From assembly GCA_963529665.1 (NCBI GenBank), contig CAUSAG010000034.1, forward strand, positions 1 through 14,684: a stretch of 14,684 nucleotides of DNA. Reading direction: 5' to 3'. The notes beneath the pieces are model-generated. The model worked only from the letters and a program-made list of their open reading frames with translations, searched no databases and had not been told where the DNA came from. The position numbers and the translations under genes are program-made. Of the stretch, positions 14,569 to 14,684 are shown one piece after another. Numbering within the stretch: position 1 is the first letter of the stretch; every line of letters begins with the position of its first letter. The DNA is from Kingella_B sp963529665 (lineage in GTDB: Bacteria > Pseudomonadota > Gammaproteobacteria > Burkholderiales > Neisseriaceae).

Positions 14569-14597
14569 TTGACAAAACCACCCCCAAACACCATAAT
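14569..14597 (+). promoter_or_regulatory. Strong promoter of tRNA-Gln
   Basis: TTGACA (14569-14574) is a perfect -35 and CATAAT (14592-14597) a five-of-six -10, with the optimal 17-base spacer. This is the best sigma-70 match in the window. The predicted start near 14604 leaves a leader of about 28 bases. In related Betaproteobacteria prs follows this tRNA, so the promoter may also drive genes beyond the window. Confidence 0.8.
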
Positions 14598-14631
14598 CCG
14601 CGCTTTCATTTTTCACCATAATGAAAACCGT

Positions 14632-14684
14632 TGGGGAGTCGTCAAGCGGTTAAGACACTGGATTTTGATTCCAGCATGCGAAGG
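14632..14684 (+). tRNA. tRNA-Gln (anticodon TTG), truncated by the window edge
   Basis: The first 53 nt of a tRNA are present. The 5' acceptor strand is TGGGGAG, with D arm GTC/GAC and anticodon stem CTGGA/TCCAG around loop TTTTGAT. This gives anticodon TTG, reading CAA. The U1 start is typical of bacterial tRNA-Gln. The window stops in the 5' half of the T stem, so the T loop and 3' acceptor strand are missing. Confidence 0.93.

Overview
This window looks like a chromosomal segment of a Kingella-type member of the Neisseriaceae (Betaproteobacteria). The main clue is the 12-mer AGGCAGCCTGAA and its complement, which I count at least 30 times in 14.7 kb. This is the Kingella dialect (AG-kingDUS) of the neisserial DNA uptake sequence. 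The proteins agree: a MisR/CpxR-type response regulator, a typical proteobacterial XerC, and a TPR protein-lolB-ispE-tRNA-Gln block that is conserved in Betaproteobacteria. Most of the content is housekeeping. I see no prophage, insertion sequence, CRISPR array or toxin-antitoxin pair.

Layout. Positions 1-61 hold a tetranucleotide repeat (13 full CGTG units plus 3 bases). On the minus strand it follows directly after an ATG with a good Shine-Dalgarno, so it looks like the 5' end of a phase-variable gene whose body lies left of the window. Then, all on the minus strand, come xerC (214-1104), a misR/cpxR-like response regulator (1257-1940), an FAD-linked D-2-hydroxyacid dehydrogenase (2281-3651) and ppc (4204-6906). 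The 3652-4193 gap holds several uptake sequences and an imperfect inverted repeat of about 105 bp. Next are tRNA-Val(TAC) and tRNA-Asp(GTC) on the plus strand with a strong promoter and terminator (7108-7385). The trxA (minus) and dcuB-like (plus) genes diverge at 7859-8055. The pncB gene (minus, 9579-10775) diverges from a TPR protein gene (plus, 11029-12855). That gene is followed by lolB (13010-13588), ispE (13665-14534) and a consensus-like promoter driving a tRNA-Gln(TTG) cut by the right edge.

Functions. PEP carboxylase, a C4-dicarboxylate carrier and a D-2-hydroxyacid dehydrogenase belong to C4/2-oxoacid metabolism, but they are separate transcription units here. PncB feeds NAD salvage, TrxA supplies thiol reduction, IspE isoprenoid precursors, LolB outer-membrane lipoprotein insertion, XerC chromosome dimer resolution and MisR-like envelope-stress control.

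Uptake sequences are used in several ways in this window: as inverted pairs forming 11-17 bp hairpins at gene ends, as single copies overlapping stop codons, in the ribosome-binding region of one gene, and inside genes where they encode recurring FQAA or GSLK peptides. The most notable unexplained object is the repeat-bearing gene start at the extreme left.
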